A stretch of 64,000 bases of DNA, taken from positions 1,488,001 through 1,552,000 of the forward strand of contig NZ_CP031229.1 in NCBI RefSeq assembly GCF_003351765.1, in the 5' to 3' direction. Origin of the DNA: Ornithinimicrobium avium. Lineage in GTDB: Bacteria; Actinomycetota; Actinomycetes; Actinomycetales; Dermatophilaceae. The position numbers and the translations under genes were made by a program. Numbering within the stretch: the first letter of the stretch is position 1; each line of letters begins with the position of its first letter. Shown in pieces: positions 42,625 to 51,260 of this stretch. The notes beneath the pieces were generated by a model. The model saw only the letters and a program-made list of their open reading frames with translations, did no database searches and was not told the DNA's origin.

Positions 42625-43062
42625 TCAGCCGAGCTCGGGGAACCAGATGGCCGTCTCCCGCGCCGCGGACCGTGCGGAGTCGGAGCCGTGGACGATGTTC
42701 TGCTGGACCTGCACGCCCCAGTCGCGGCCCAGGTCGCCGCGGATGGTGCCCGGCGCGGCCGCGGTCGGGTCGGTCGCCCCGGCGAGCGCCCGGAAGCCGG
42801 CGATGCAGCCGTTGCCCTCGACGACGGCCGCGGTCACCGGACCGGAGGACATGAACTCCAGGAGCGGCTCGTAGAAGGGCTTACCCTCGTGCTCGGCGTA
42901 GTGCGCGGCGAGCTGCTCACGGGTCGGGCTCACGACCGCGAGCGCGGCGAGGGTGTAGCCCTTGGCCTCGATGCGGCGCAGCACCTCGCCGGTGAGCCCC
43001 CGGCGGTAGCCGTCGGGCTTGACGAGGACGAGGGAGCGTTCGGTCTGCGGGGTCTCGGTCAC
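42625..43062 (-). CDS. ndk: Nucleoside diphosphate kinase
   Basis: This 145-residue enzyme balances nucleoside triphosphates by a phospho-His intermediate. It has LVLVKPDGYRRGL, the active-site region NIVHGSDSARSAARE with its His, and IRGDLGRD. The GTG start lies 7 nt after TAGCCT on the minus strand, so it has its own leaderless promoter although uppP and DUF4233 precede it. Confidence 0.97.
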   Translation of the reverse strand: MTETPQTERSLVLVKPDGYRRGLTGEVLRRIEAKGYTLAALAVVSPTREQLAAHYAEHEGKPFYEPLLEFMSSGPVTAAVVEGNGCIAGFRALAGATDPTAAAPGTIRGDLGRDWGVQVQQNIVHGSDSARSAARETAIWFPELG

Positions 43063-43075
43063 GGGGTCAAGGCTA
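43063..43075 (-). promoter_or_regulatory. Leaderless -10 element of ndk
   Basis: TAGCCT on the minus strand (complement of 43070-43075) lies 7 nt before the ndk GTG, inside the 27-bp gap after uppP. Confidence 0.5.
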
Positions 43076-43089
43076 GCCAGCCGCCGGGG

Positions 43090-43920
43090 TCAGGCGGCCA
43101 GCACCCCGGTGCCCAGCAGGCCGAAGAGCACCAGCGCCAGCACGATCCGGTAGATCATGAACGGCGTGAACGTGTGCGTGGTGATGTAGCGCATGAACCA
43201 CGCGATCACGGCATACCCGACGAGGAAGGCGATCGCGGTGGCCAGCCAGATGGGTCCCCACGCGGTGCCGCTGCCGATCGCGTCACCGGTGGCGACCTTG
43301 ACCACCTGCAGACTCCCGGAGGCCAGGACCGCCGGGATCGCCAGCAGGAAGGAGTAGCGGGCCGCGGCCTCACGCGTGTAGCCCATGAACAGACCACCGG
43401 CGATGGTGCCGCCGCTGCGCGAGACGCCGGGCACGAGCGCCAGCGCCTGCCAGAAGCCGAAAGCCAGGCCGTGCTGCCAGGTCAGCTCGGACAGCTCGCG
43501 CCGCTGCGTCCCGACGCGCTCGGCGGCGAGGATCACCAGCGCGAAGACGAGCAGCATCGTGGCGGTGAGCCACAGGCTGCGCAGGTCGGTCTCGATCCAG
43601 TCCTGCAGGAACAGGCCGAGCAGCCCGATCGGCAGGGTGCCCAGGATCACCCACCAGCCGAGCATGGCGTCGGGGTGGTTGCGCGGCACCCGCCCGGCCA
43701 GCGAGGCGAACCATGCCCTGATGATCCGCACGATGTCGCGCCAGAAGTAGAGGAGCACCGCCGCCTCGGTGCCGAGCTGGCTGATCGCGGTGAACGCGGC
43801 GCCCGGGTCCTCCTGGCCCAGGAGACGCCCGACGATGGAGATGTGCGCGCTGGAGGAGACGGGCAGGAACTCGGTGAGACCCTGCACGAGACCGAGGATC
43901 GCGGCGGTGAGGAAGTCCAC
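43090..43920 (-). CDS. uppP: Undecaprenyl-diphosphatase
   Basis: This 276-residue membrane enzyme recycles undecaprenyl pyrophosphate for wall synthesis and confers bacitracin tolerance. It has the family blocks LGLVQGLTEFLPVSSSAHI and PGVSRSGGTIAGGLFMG, with eight helices. The GTG start is 2 bp after the DUF4233 stop. UppP between DUF4233 and ndk is not the usual order as I know it. Confidence 0.96.
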   Translation of the reverse strand: MDFLTAAILGLVQGLTEFLPVSSSAHISIVGRLLGQEDPGAAFTAISQLGTEAAVLLYFWRDIVRIIRAWFASLAGRVPRNHPDAMLGWWVILGTLPIGLLGLFLQDWIETDLRSLWLTATMLLVFALVILAAERVGTQRRELSELTWQHGLAFGFWQALALVPGVSRSGGTIAGGLFMGYTREAAARYSFLLAIPAVLASGSLQVVKVATGDAIGSGTAWGPIWLATAIAFLVGYAVIAWFMRYITTHTFTPFMIYRIVLALVLFGLLGTGVLAA

Positions 43921-43922
43921 CG

Positions 43923-44327
43923 TCAGCCGGCCTCGGCGGCGAACCGTGCCTTGTCCGCGTCGATGCGCAGCCCGTTGGACAGGCAGACCCACCACAGCAC
44001 GGCGAAGATGAGGCCGACGACCAGCATCGCCGGCAGCAGGAACGCGCTGGCCAGCGTGAGCACCTGACACAGCCACCCCAGCCAGATCCCGGCGCTCGTG
44101 CGCAGCGCGCCGACGGTCACCAGGCAGAGGACGGCGAGGCCGACGCCGGCCAACAGCAGCGTCGTCCCCGAGCCGCTGTCGAGCGTGCTCGCCAGCCGCC
44201 AGGCGACGAGGGAGCCGAGGAAGACGCTGAGCGCCTGCGCGACGAGAGCGGCCCCGCACAGCCGGCGGGTGGTGGGGCCGGGGCGCGCGGGCGGTCGCAG
44301 CACGTCCGGGTGCGTCGATGAGGTCAC
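43923..44327 (-). CDS. DUF4233 membrane protein
   Basis: This 134-residue protein has four helices (about 22-42, 56-75, 80-97 and 98-118). It ends VLWWVCLSNGLRIDADKARF, typical of DUF4233. This family sits just after folC in many actinobacteria; here it is separated from folC by two plus-strand genes. The GTG start has GAGAAT 6 nt upstream on the minus strand. Function is unknown. Confidence 0.85.
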   Translation of the reverse strand: MTSSTHPDVLRPPARPGPTTRRLCGAALVAQALSVFLGSLVAWRLASTLDSGSGTTLLLAGVGLAVLCLVTVGALRTSAGIWLGWLCQVLTLASAFLLPAMLVVGLIFAVLWWVCLSNGLRIDADKARFAAEAG

Positions 44328-44377
44328 CGGGTGATTCTCCCAGACCCCGGCCCCAGCCCCCTGTCAGCGGGACCACT

Positions 44378-44383
44378 TATTCT
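44378..44383 (+). promoter_or_regulatory. -10 element of the DUF3105-DUF305 operon
   Basis: TATTCT at 44378-44383 is a TANNNT hexamer 60 bp before the GTG at 44443. Transcription from here would give a leader of about 50 nt that includes the Shine-Dalgarno sequence. Confidence 0.4.
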
Positions 44384-44442
44384 TGTGCGCCTGTCCCCGG
44401 GAGCCGGCCCGCCGCTCCCCCGCGTCACCACCAGGAGCAGCC

Positions 44443-45078
44443 GTGCCCCGACCCGACCGCAGCACGAAGCCGACCGACGCACGCGCGGCGAAGGTCGCCC
44501 AGATCCAGAAGGCGTCCCGCTCGGCCGAGCGCACCCGCGGTGCTCTCATCTGGGGCGTGGCCGCCCTCGTCGTGGCGGCCATCGTCGGCTCCGTGGCCTT
44601 CGTCATCATCAGGGAGAGCCCGGCGACCGCCGACCTGTCGGCGGTCACGGTGTCCGAGAACACCGGCGGCGACCACCGCACGACCCCGATCGACTACGAC
44701 TCCGCGGTGCCCGCGGGCGGCCCGCACCACCCTGCCTGGTGGAACTGCGGGGTCTACTCCGAGCCGGTCCGCACCGAGCACGCCGTGCACTCCCTGGAGC
44801 ACGGCGCGGTGTGGCTGAGCTACCGGCCCGACCTGCCGGCCGACCAGGTCGCGCTGCTGGAGGAGCTGGGCGACGAGGACTACATGCTGGTCTCCCCGGT
44901 CGAGGACCAGGAGTCGCCGGTGATCGCCACCGCCTGGGACCACCAGCTGAGCCTGGACTCCGCGGAGGAGAAGACGCTCAAGGCGTTCATCCGCGAGTAC
45001 AAGCAGGGCCCGCAGACTCCCGAGCCGGGCGCCGCGTGCACCGGCGGGACCGACGTGAGCCTGGTGGCCGGGTCGTGA
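44443..45078 (+). CDS. DUF3105 single-pass membrane protein
   Basis: This 211-residue protein has a cytoplasmic basic N-terminus, one helix (about 35-58) and an outer domain. The outer domain has GGDHRTTPIDYDSAVPAGGPHHPAWWNCGVY and HAVHSLEHGAVWLSY, His/Cys-rich features of DUF3105. Metal binding, perhaps copper, is suggested by these and by the DUF305 partner. CAGGAG lies 5 nt before the GTG. It overlaps the DUF305 gene by GTGA. Confidence 0.88.
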   Translation: MPRPDRSTKPTDARAAKVAQIQKASRSAERTRGALIWGVAALVVAAIVGSVAFVIIRESPATADLSAVTVSENTGGDHRTTPIDYDSAVPAGGPHHPAWWNCGVYSEPVRTEHAVHSLEHGAVWLSYRPDLPADQVALLEELGDEDYMLVSPVEDQESPVIATAWDHQLSLDSAEEKTLKAFIREYKQGPQTPEPGAACTGGTDVSLVAGS

Positions 45079-45878
45079 CCGAGCCGGTCGGCGGCCCGGA
45101 GGCGGCGGTCGTGCCTGCGGACGCAGAGCCTGGGTCGGGCAGCACGCGCGAGAGGTGGCGCACCTTCGGCGCGCCCGCGCTCGCAGCCGTCACGATCGTC
45201 TCCCTCTGCCTCGGCGTGCTGCTGGGGTGGGTGGCCTTCGGCCCGCACCGTCCCGCAGACTCCAGCGCCGATGCGGGCTTCGCCCGTGACATGAGCGAGC
45301 ACCACGCGCAGGCCGTGGAGATGTCCCAGCTGGTCATGCAGCGCACCGACGACGAGGCTGTGCGCCGCCTGGCCGTCGACATCGACAACAACCAGGGCTT
45401 CGAGCGCGGCATGATGGCCACCTGGCTGGGCGAATGGGGTCTGCCCCGGGCGCGCGGCGAGGCGCGGATGGCCTGGATGGGCACCGATCACATGGACATG
45501 GACCTGCCCCCCGGCGTGGCGATGGCCGGCATGGCCTCCCCGACCGAGCTGCAGCAGCTCACGGAGGCCTCCGGCGAGGAGGCCGAGGTGCTCTTCCTGC
45601 AGCTGATGCTCACCCACCACCTCGCCGGCGTCGAGATGGCCGAGGCCGCCCTCGACCTGGCCGAGGACCCCCGCGTGCTGGCGGCCGCCGAGCGGATGTC
45701 CGTCGCGCAGGTCGGGGAGATCCGGCTGATGAACGACATGCTCGTCGAGCGCGGCTCGCAGCCCCGCGAGGACGTGTCGGCCTGGCTGGAGGACGGTGCC
45801 GCGGCCACGGCCCCCGCCCCGGGCGCGACCCAGGACCTGGACCTGAGCACCGGCGGGCCCGAGGGCCACGGCGGCTGA
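45075..45878 (+). CDS. DUF305 protein, membrane-anchored
   Basis: This 267-residue protein has one helix (about 33-55) and an outer ferritin-like DUF305 domain. The repeated motif SEHHAQAVEMSQL and THHLAGVEMAEAAL carries paired histidines and methionines, and a Met-rich stretch DHMDMDLPPGVAMAGM lies between. Such proteins are tied to copper or silver handling. It is translationally coupled to DUF3105. Confidence 0.88.
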   Translation: MTEPVGGPEAAVVPADAEPGSGSTRERWRTFGAPALAAVTIVSLCLGVLLGWVAFGPHRPADSSADAGFARDMSEHHAQAVEMSQLVMQRTDDEAVRRLAVDIDNNQGFERGMMATWLGEWGLPRARGEARMAWMGTDHMDMDLPPGVAMAGMASPTELQQLTEASGEEAEVLFLQLMLTHHLAGVEMAEAALDLAEDPRVLAAAERMSVAQVGEIRLMNDMLVERGSQPREDVSAWLEDGAAATAPAPGATQDLDLSTGGPEGHGG

Positions 45879-45901
45879 GCGGCCCGCGACGGTGTCCTGC
45901 A

Positions 45902-45951
45902 CCTGTGTCAGGCACTGCCAGGGTCCGAGCCCTGTGGATGCCTGACACAGG
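45902..45951. terminator. Nested hairpin between DUF305 and folC genes
   Basis: CCTGTGTCAGGCA (45902-45914) pairs perfectly with TGCCTGACACAGG (45939-45951). Inside, CAGGG (45919-45923) pairs with CCCTG (45930-45934). It lies between two convergent stops and can end transcripts from both strands. Confidence 0.8.
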
Positions 45952-45960
45952 CGCCTGACA

Positions 45961-47418
45961 TCAGGTCGTGGTGACGCCCAGCAGCGCGCGCACCTCGGCG
46001 GCGGTCGTCACCGACCCGGTGGCCAGCACCGCCCCGCCCACGCCGCCGCCCTCGTCGGCCAGCGCTGCCGCGACGTCGAGCGCGTCGGGCAGGTCCGGCA
46101 CGACGGTGACGCGGTCCTCGCCGAAGTACTCGGCCACGAGCTCGCCGAGGCGCGCCGGACGGATCGCCCGCGGCGAGGTGGTCCGGGTCACCACGACGTG
46201 GTCGAGGACCTGCTCGAGGGCCTGGACCATGGGCTCGGCGTCCTTGTCCTCCAGCACGGCCAGCACGCCGACCAGCCGGGTGAAGGTGAAGGACTCGCGC
46301 ACCGCCTCGACCAGCGCCTGGATCCCGGCGGGGTTGTGTCCGGCGTCGACGATCACGGTCGGCGAGCGGCGGACGATCTCCAGGCGCCCGGGCGAGGTCA
46401 CGCCGGCGAGCCCCGCGTGCAGGACGTCGGCCGTCAGCGGCTGCTCCCCGCCGCCGAGGAAGGCCTCCACGGCGGCCACCGCGATCGCGGCGTTGTGGGC
46501 CTGGTGCTCGCCGAAGAGCGGCAGGAACAGGTCCGGGTAGTCGGCCGCGAGCCCGCGCAGCGAGATCTGCTGGCCGCCGACGCCGACCTCGCGGGCCAGC
46601 ACGCCGAAGCTGACGCCCTCGGCCTGCAGGGTCGCGGAGACCTCCTCGCAGCGCGCGGTCAGGATGCTCATCGCCTCCGGCTCCTGCACGCCGACGACGG
46701 CGATCGCGCCCGCCTTGATGATCCCGGCCTTCTCGGTGGCGATCTCCTCGATCGTCGAGCCGAGCAGCCGGGTGTGGTCCAGGCTGATCGGGGTGACGAC
46801 CGCGACGGTCCCGTCGGCGACCGAGGTCGCGTCCCAGACGCCGCCCAGCCCGACCTCGACGACGGCCACGTCGACCGGGGCGTCGGCGAAGGCGGCGAAG
46901 GCCAGGCAGACGACGACCTCGAAGTAGGTCATCCGCACGTGCCGCTGCTCGGCCTGGCTCGCCATCGACTCGGCGTCCACCATCTCCACGAAGGGCATGA
47001 CCTCCTCGTAGGCGGCGAGGAAGGCCTCGATCCCGACCGGCTCGCCGTCCAGGCTGATCCGCTCGCGCATGTCGTGCAGGTGCGGGCTGGTGAACCGGCC
47101 CGTGCGCAGCCCGGCCTCACGCAGGATCCGCTCGACGATCCGGGTCGTCGACGTCTTGCCGTTGGTGCCCGTCAGGTGGATCATCGGGAACGCCCGCTGC
47201 GGGTCGCCCATGAGCTCCATCACCCGCGCCACCCGGTGCAGGGTCGGCTCGGGCATGTGCTCCGGCGTGCGGGCCAGGATGTCCTGGACCACCTGGTCGT
47301 AGCGTGCCCGCAGCGCCGGGTCGACCGGCGGCTCGGCGCCCCGGCGGACGGGGACGTCCGGCACCGCCGCGGCGGGCGAGAGCGGCAGCTCGTTGCCGTC
47401 GAAGAACTGGTCGCTCAT
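45961..47418 (-). CDS. folC: Folylpolyglutamate synthase/dihydrofolate synthase
   Basis: This 485-residue Mur-ligase-type enzyme adds glutamate to folates. It has the P-loop HLTGTNGKTSTTRIVERIL, then FTSPHLHDMRERISLDG, the metal site VVEVGLGGVWDATSV and VDAGHNPAGIQALVEA. The ATG overlaps the ileS stop by ATGA. The N-terminal extension of about 40 residues is usual in actinobacteria. Confidence 0.95.
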   Translation of the reverse strand: MSDQFFDGNELPLSPAAAVPDVPVRRGAEPPVDPALRARYDQVVQDILARTPEHMPEPTLHRVARVMELMGDPQRAFPMIHLTGTNGKTSTTRIVERILREAGLRTGRFTSPHLHDMRERISLDGEPVGIEAFLAAYEEVMPFVEMVDAESMASQAEQRHVRMTYFEVVVCLAFAAFADAPVDVAVVEVGLGGVWDATSVADGTVAVVTPISLDHTRLLGSTIEEIATEKAGIIKAGAIAVVGVQEPEAMSILTARCEEVSATLQAEGVSFGVLAREVGVGGQQISLRGLAADYPDLFLPLFGEHQAHNAAIAVAAVEAFLGGGEQPLTADVLHAGLAGVTSPGRLEIVRRSPTVIVDAGHNPAGIQALVEAVRESFTFTRLVGVLAVLEDKDAEPMVQALEQVLDHVVVTRTTSPRAIRPARLGELVAEYFGEDRVTVVPDLPDALDVAAALADEGGGVGGAVLATGSVTTAAEVRALLGVTTT

Positions 47419-50400
47419 CGTGCCTCCACCTTGACGATCATCAGCTCCACCTCGTGGCCGCCGCCGAGGTCGGCGGTCGTCGTGTATGCGGTGGGGCGCG
47501 GCTGCGTCCCGCCGTCGGGGTCGCTCCCGCCGCCCAGCCCGTGGTGCTTGGCCCTCGGCAGCGGCGTGCCGGCGCCCGCTGCGCCGAACTGTACGGCGAG
47601 CGTCTCGTCCATGACCAGCCTCTGGTGGGCGGTCGCCGCGTCCCAGACCTCGTCGTCGCCCACGACGGTCAGGCTGATCCGGTCGGTGATGTCCAGACCA
47701 GCCTCCTTGCGGGCACCCTGGACGCCGCGGACGAGGTCGCGGGCCAGTCCCTCGCGGGCCAGGTCCTCGGTGACCTCGGTGTCGAGGACGACGAAACCGC
47801 CGCCCTGCCCGCGCAGCATCGCGGTCGCGCGGGAGGCGCCGTGCTCGTCGGACACCACGGTCTCCAGGGCGTACTCGCCCTCGAGCAGCTGGAGACCGCC
47901 GGAGGTCACGGTCCCGTCCTCGGCGACCGACCAGTCACCGGTCTTGGAGCCCCGGATCGCGGCCTGGACGTCCCTGCCCAGGCGCGGTCCTGCCGCCCGG
48001 GCGTTGACGGTGAGCCGCTGCTCGACCTGCACCTCGTCCTCGGCACCCAGCGCGGCGGGGTCGAGGAGGACCAGCTCCCGCACGTTGACCTCGTCGCGCA
48101 CGAGGTCGGCCAGGGCCGGGCGGCCCTCCAGCATCTCGGCGTGCGGCGTGACCACGGTCAGCGACGCCAGCGGCAGGCGGACCCGCAGCCCCTCACCCTT
48201 GCGCAGCGCGAGCGCGGCCGAGCACACCTCGCGCACCGTGTCCATGGCCGCGACCAGGTCGGCGTCGGCGGGCAGGTCCTCGGCGTCCGGCCAGTCCGTG
48301 AGGTGGACCGACTCACCACCGGTGAGCCCGCGCCATACCTCCTCGGTGAGCAGCGGGAGCAGCGGGGCGGCGACCCGGCAGGTGACCTCGAGCACGGTGT
48401 AGAGCGTGTCGAACGCCTCGTGGTCCTCGGCCCAGAAGCGGTCGCGGGAGCGGCGGATGTACCAGTTGGTGAGGACGTCGACGAACTCGCGGATCGCGTC
48501 GGCGGCGGTCGCGATGTCGTTGCGGTCGTAGGCGCCCTGCGCCGTGTCCACGAAGTCGCGGGTCTTGGCCAGGACGTAGCGGTCCAGCTCGTGGGTGGAC
48601 CCCGTCGACCACGACGCCTCGTAGCCCGCGGCGTTGGCGTAGAGCCCGTAGAAGTACCAGGCGTTCCACAGCGGGATCATCGTCTGGCGCACGCCGTCGC
48701 GGATGCCCTGCTCGGTGACGACCAGGTTGCCGCCGCGCAGGATCGGCGAGGACATCAGGAACCAGCGCATCGCATCGGCGCCGTCGCGGGCGAAGACCTC
48801 GCGCACGTCCGGGTAGTTCCGCAGCGACTTGGACATCTTCTGCCCGTCGTTACCCAGGACGATGCCGTGGCTGATGCAGTTCTGGAAGGCCGGCCGGTCG
48901 AAGAGTGCCGTGGCCAGGATGTGCAGCGTGTAGAACCACCCGCGGGTCTGGCCGATGTACTCGACGATGAAGTCGGCCGGGAAGTGGTGCTCAAACCACT
49001 CGGCGTTCTCGAACGGGTAGTGCACCTGGGCGTAGCTCATCGAGCCGGAGTCGAACCACACGTCGAGGACGTCCTCGACGCGCCGCATCGTGCTCCTCCC
49101 CGACGGGTCGTCGGGGTTGGGCCGGGTCAGCTCGTCGACGAACGGCCGGTGCAGGTCGACGTTGCCCTCGCGGTCCCGCGGGAGCTGTCCGAAGTCGGCC
49201 TCGAGCTGCGCCAGCGAGCCGTAGACGTCGATGCGGGGATGCTCGGGGTCGTCGCTGCGCCACACCGGGATCGGGCTGCCCCAGAAGCGGTTGCGGCTGA
49301 TGGACCAGTCGCGCGCGTTCTCCAGCCACTTGCCGAACTGGCCGTGCTTGACGTGCTCGGGCACCCAGGTGATCTGCTCGTTGGTGGCCAGCATGTCGTC
49401 CTTGAGCTTCGTCACCTCGACGAACCAGGACGAGACGGCCTTGTAGATCAGCGGCTGCCGGCAGCGCCAGCAGTGCGGGTAGGAGTGGGCGTAGGTCTCG
49501 CGGCGCAGCAGCACCGTGCCGGCGGCGACCGCGCCCTGGTCGAGCAGGACGGGGTGCTCGTCGGTGCGGGGCAGCTGGTTGAGCGTCGCCGCCCTCAGGT
49601 GCTCCTGGATCGGTGCGTTGGCGTCGAAGACCAGCATGCCCGCGTACTCGTCGACCGGGTGCAGGAAGGCACCGTCCGGGCCGACCGGCATGACCGGCTC
49701 GATGCCCTCGCGGTCGGTGACCACCTTGTCGTCCTCACCGAAGGCGCCGGCCGTGTGGACCAGCCCGGTGCCGTCCGTGGTCGTGACGAACTCGGCGACG
49801 ACGACGCGGTGCGCCCGCTGCCAGCCCTGGTAGTAGGTGAACGGCGGCACGTAGGAGCGTCCCGCCAGCTCCTTGCCGGCGTAGGTCGCGAGGACCTCGG
49901 GCGCTGCGTCCTCACCTCCGAGCTCGCTGCTGTATGCCGTGAGCCGCTCCTTGGCGATCAGGTAGCGCGCCGGCTCGGCGTCCTCCCCGGCTCCGGGGAG
50001 CGGGGCACGCACCACGACATACTCGATGTCCTCACCGACCATGACCGCCAGGTTGGCCGGCAGCGTCCACGGGGTCGTCGTCCAGACGAGCGCGAGCGCG
50101 CCGTCGAGCACCGGGTCGGGAGAGTCGCCCGGCAGCAGCCGCACGCCGACGGTGACCGCCGGGTCCTGGCGCACCTGGTAGACCTCGTCGTCCATCCGCA
50201 GCTCGTGGTTGGACAGCGGCGTCTGGTCGTTCCAGCAGTAAGGCAGCACGCGGAAGCCCTCGTAGACCAGGCCCTTGTCGTAGAGGCTCTTGAACGCCCA
50301 CAGCACCGACTCCATGTAGCCGACGTTGAGCGTCTTGTAGTCGCCCTCGAAGTCGACCCAGCGCGCCTGGCGGGTGACGTAGTCCTCCCAGTCGCTGGTG

Positions 50401-50816
50401 TACTGCAGGACCGACTCGCGGCACTTGGCGTTGAACGCCTCGATCCCCAGCTCGAGGATCTCCTCCTTGGTCTTGATGCCCAGCTGGGCCATCGCCTCGA
50501 GCTCGGCCGGCAGCCCGTGCGTGTCCCAGCCGAAGCGGCGCTCGACCCGGCGCCCGCGCATCGTCTGGTAGCGCGGCACGACGTCCTTGACGTAGCCGGT
50601 GAGCAGGTGGCCGTAGTGCGGCAGGCCGTTGGCGAAGGGCGGGCCGTCGTAGAAGACGTACTCGTTGTCGCCGTCCTGCCCGGCGGGGCGCTGCTCGACG
50701 CTCCTGACGAAGGTCCCGTGCTCCTTCCAGTAGGCGAGCACCGCCTCCTCGATCTCCGGGAAGCGCGGAGAGCTGGTCAGCGCGGCGCCGGAGGTGCTGG
50801 TGAGCGGGTAGGCCAT
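47415..50816 (-). CDS. ileS: Isoleucine--tRNA ligase (type 2)
   Basis: This 1133-residue class I synthetase has the HIGH-type motif LPHYGHLLTGY and KMSKS in GNDGQKMSKSLRNYPD. The catalytic and editing regions contain RFGWDTHGLPAE and LVWTTTPWTLPAN. Length and these motifs fit the type 2 (eukaryote-like) group, which tends to be mupirocin resistant. A T-box riboswitch precedes it. GAGGAG before the ATG at 50816 is the site such a leader would control. Confidence 0.97.
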   Translation of the reverse strand: MAYPLTSTSGAALTSSPRFPEIEEAVLAYWKEHGTFVRSVEQRPAGQDGDNEYVFYDGPPFANGLPHYGHLLTGYVKDVVPRYQTMRGRRVERRFGWDTHGLPAELEAMAQLGIKTKEEILELGIEAFNAKCRESVLQYTSDWEDYVTRQARWVDFEGDYKTLNVGYMESVLWAFKSLYDKGLVYEGFRVLPYCWNDQTPLSNHELRMDDEVYQVRQDPAVTVGVRLLPGDSPDPVLDGALALVWTTTPWTLPANLAVMVGEDIEYVVVRAPLPGAGEDAEPARYLIAKERLTAYSSELGGEDAAPEVLATYAGKELAGRSYVPPFTYYQGWQRAHRVVVAEFVTTTDGTGLVHTAGAFGEDDKVVTDREGIEPVMPVGPDGAFLHPVDEYAGMLVFDANAPIQEHLRAATLNQLPRTDEHPVLLDQGAVAAGTVLLRRETYAHSYPHCWRCRQPLIYKAVSSWFVEVTKLKDDMLATNEQITWVPEHVKHGQFGKWLENARDWSISRNRFWGSPIPVWRSDDPEHPRIDVYGSLAQLEADFGQLPRDREGNVDLHRPFVDELTRPNPDDPSGRSTMRRVEDVLDVWFDSGSMSYAQVHYPFENAEWFEHHFPADFIVEYIGQTRGWFYTLHILATALFDRPAFQNCISHGIVLGNDGQKMSKSLRNYPDVREVFARDGADAMRWFLMSSPILRGGNLVVTEQGIRDGVRQTMIPLWNAWYFYGLYANAAGYEASWSTGSTHELDRYVLAKTRDFVDTAQGAYDRNDIATAADAIREFVDVLTNWYIRRSRDRFWAEDHEAFDTLYTVLEVTCRVAAPLLPLLTEEVWRGLTGGESVHLTDWPDAEDLPADADLVAAMDTVREVCSAALALRKGEGLRVRLPLASLTVVTPHAEMLEGRPALADLVRDEVNVRELVLLDPAALGAEDEVQVEQRLTVNARAAGPRLGRDVQAAIRGSKTGDWSVAEDGTVTSGGLQLLEGEYALETVVSDEHGASRATAMLRGQGGGFVVLDTEVTEDLAREGLARDLVRGVQGARKEAGLDITDRISLTVVGDDEVWDAATAHQRLVMDETLAVQFGAAGAGTPLPRAKHHGLGGGSDPDGGTQPRPTAYTTTADLGGGHEVELMIVKVEAR

Positions 50817-50825
50817 CGGGGCGGC

Positions 50826-51071
50826 TCCTCGTGAGTGGTGCGGTCTTCTGGGGTATGCGGTCTCTGCCGTGTCACTGCTGAGGACGACGCTCCCCCGGCT
50901 GGGCCGGGCGGGCACCGCGGTACCACCTCGCTTGCACGCCGATGGCGACGTGCCACTCACTGCTGCGGCTGTGACGGGCCTGCCCCGTGCGGGTCTAGTA
51001 GGCGCACCCGCCGGTCGTGCGGGGGCCGTTCTTCCGCAGGCTCGCCGCTGATGACGGCTCGGACGCCTGTG
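50826..51071 (-). ncRNA. T-box riboswitch of ileS
   Basis: On the minus strand the conserved T-box element GAGGTGGTACCGCGG lies at about 50916-50930, where GGTGG can pair with the uncharged tRNA end. About 120 nt upstream a stem region reads GAGCCGTCATCAGCGGC with ATC at 51050-51052, a fitting isoleucine specifier codon. The Shine-Dalgarno GAGGAG at about 50826 can pair with GTCCTC downstream of the T-box, as in the translational T-boxes of actinobacterial ileS genes. High uncharged tRNA-Ile should open ileS translation. Confidence 0.9.
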
Positions 51072-51077
51072 CCGCCC

Positions 51078-51107
51078 ATGGTACGGCTGGATGCGCGGTG
51101 CGACCAA
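51078..51107 (-). promoter_or_regulatory. Promoter of the ileS leader
   Basis: On the minus strand TTGGTC (complement of 51102-51107) and TACCAT (complement of 51078-51083) are 18 bp apart, placing the transcript start just before stem I of the T-box. Confidence 0.6.
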
Positions 51108-51260
51108 CCGCGGCCACCCTCGCCAGGCGAACGACCGATGTCGCAGGCAGGGTGCTTCTCGTGCACCGTCGTCTCCCCGGCGCTAGGCTCGCCGGGCAGG
51201 ACCAAGTGCGTGGCCACATCCACGTCAGGGACTCGCTACAAGGGAGGTAGTTCGCTCAGG

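Noticed and set aside
47304..50834. A 1176-codon open frame antisense to ileS
   Set aside because: Same GC artefact; ileS on the other strand has all synthetase motifs.
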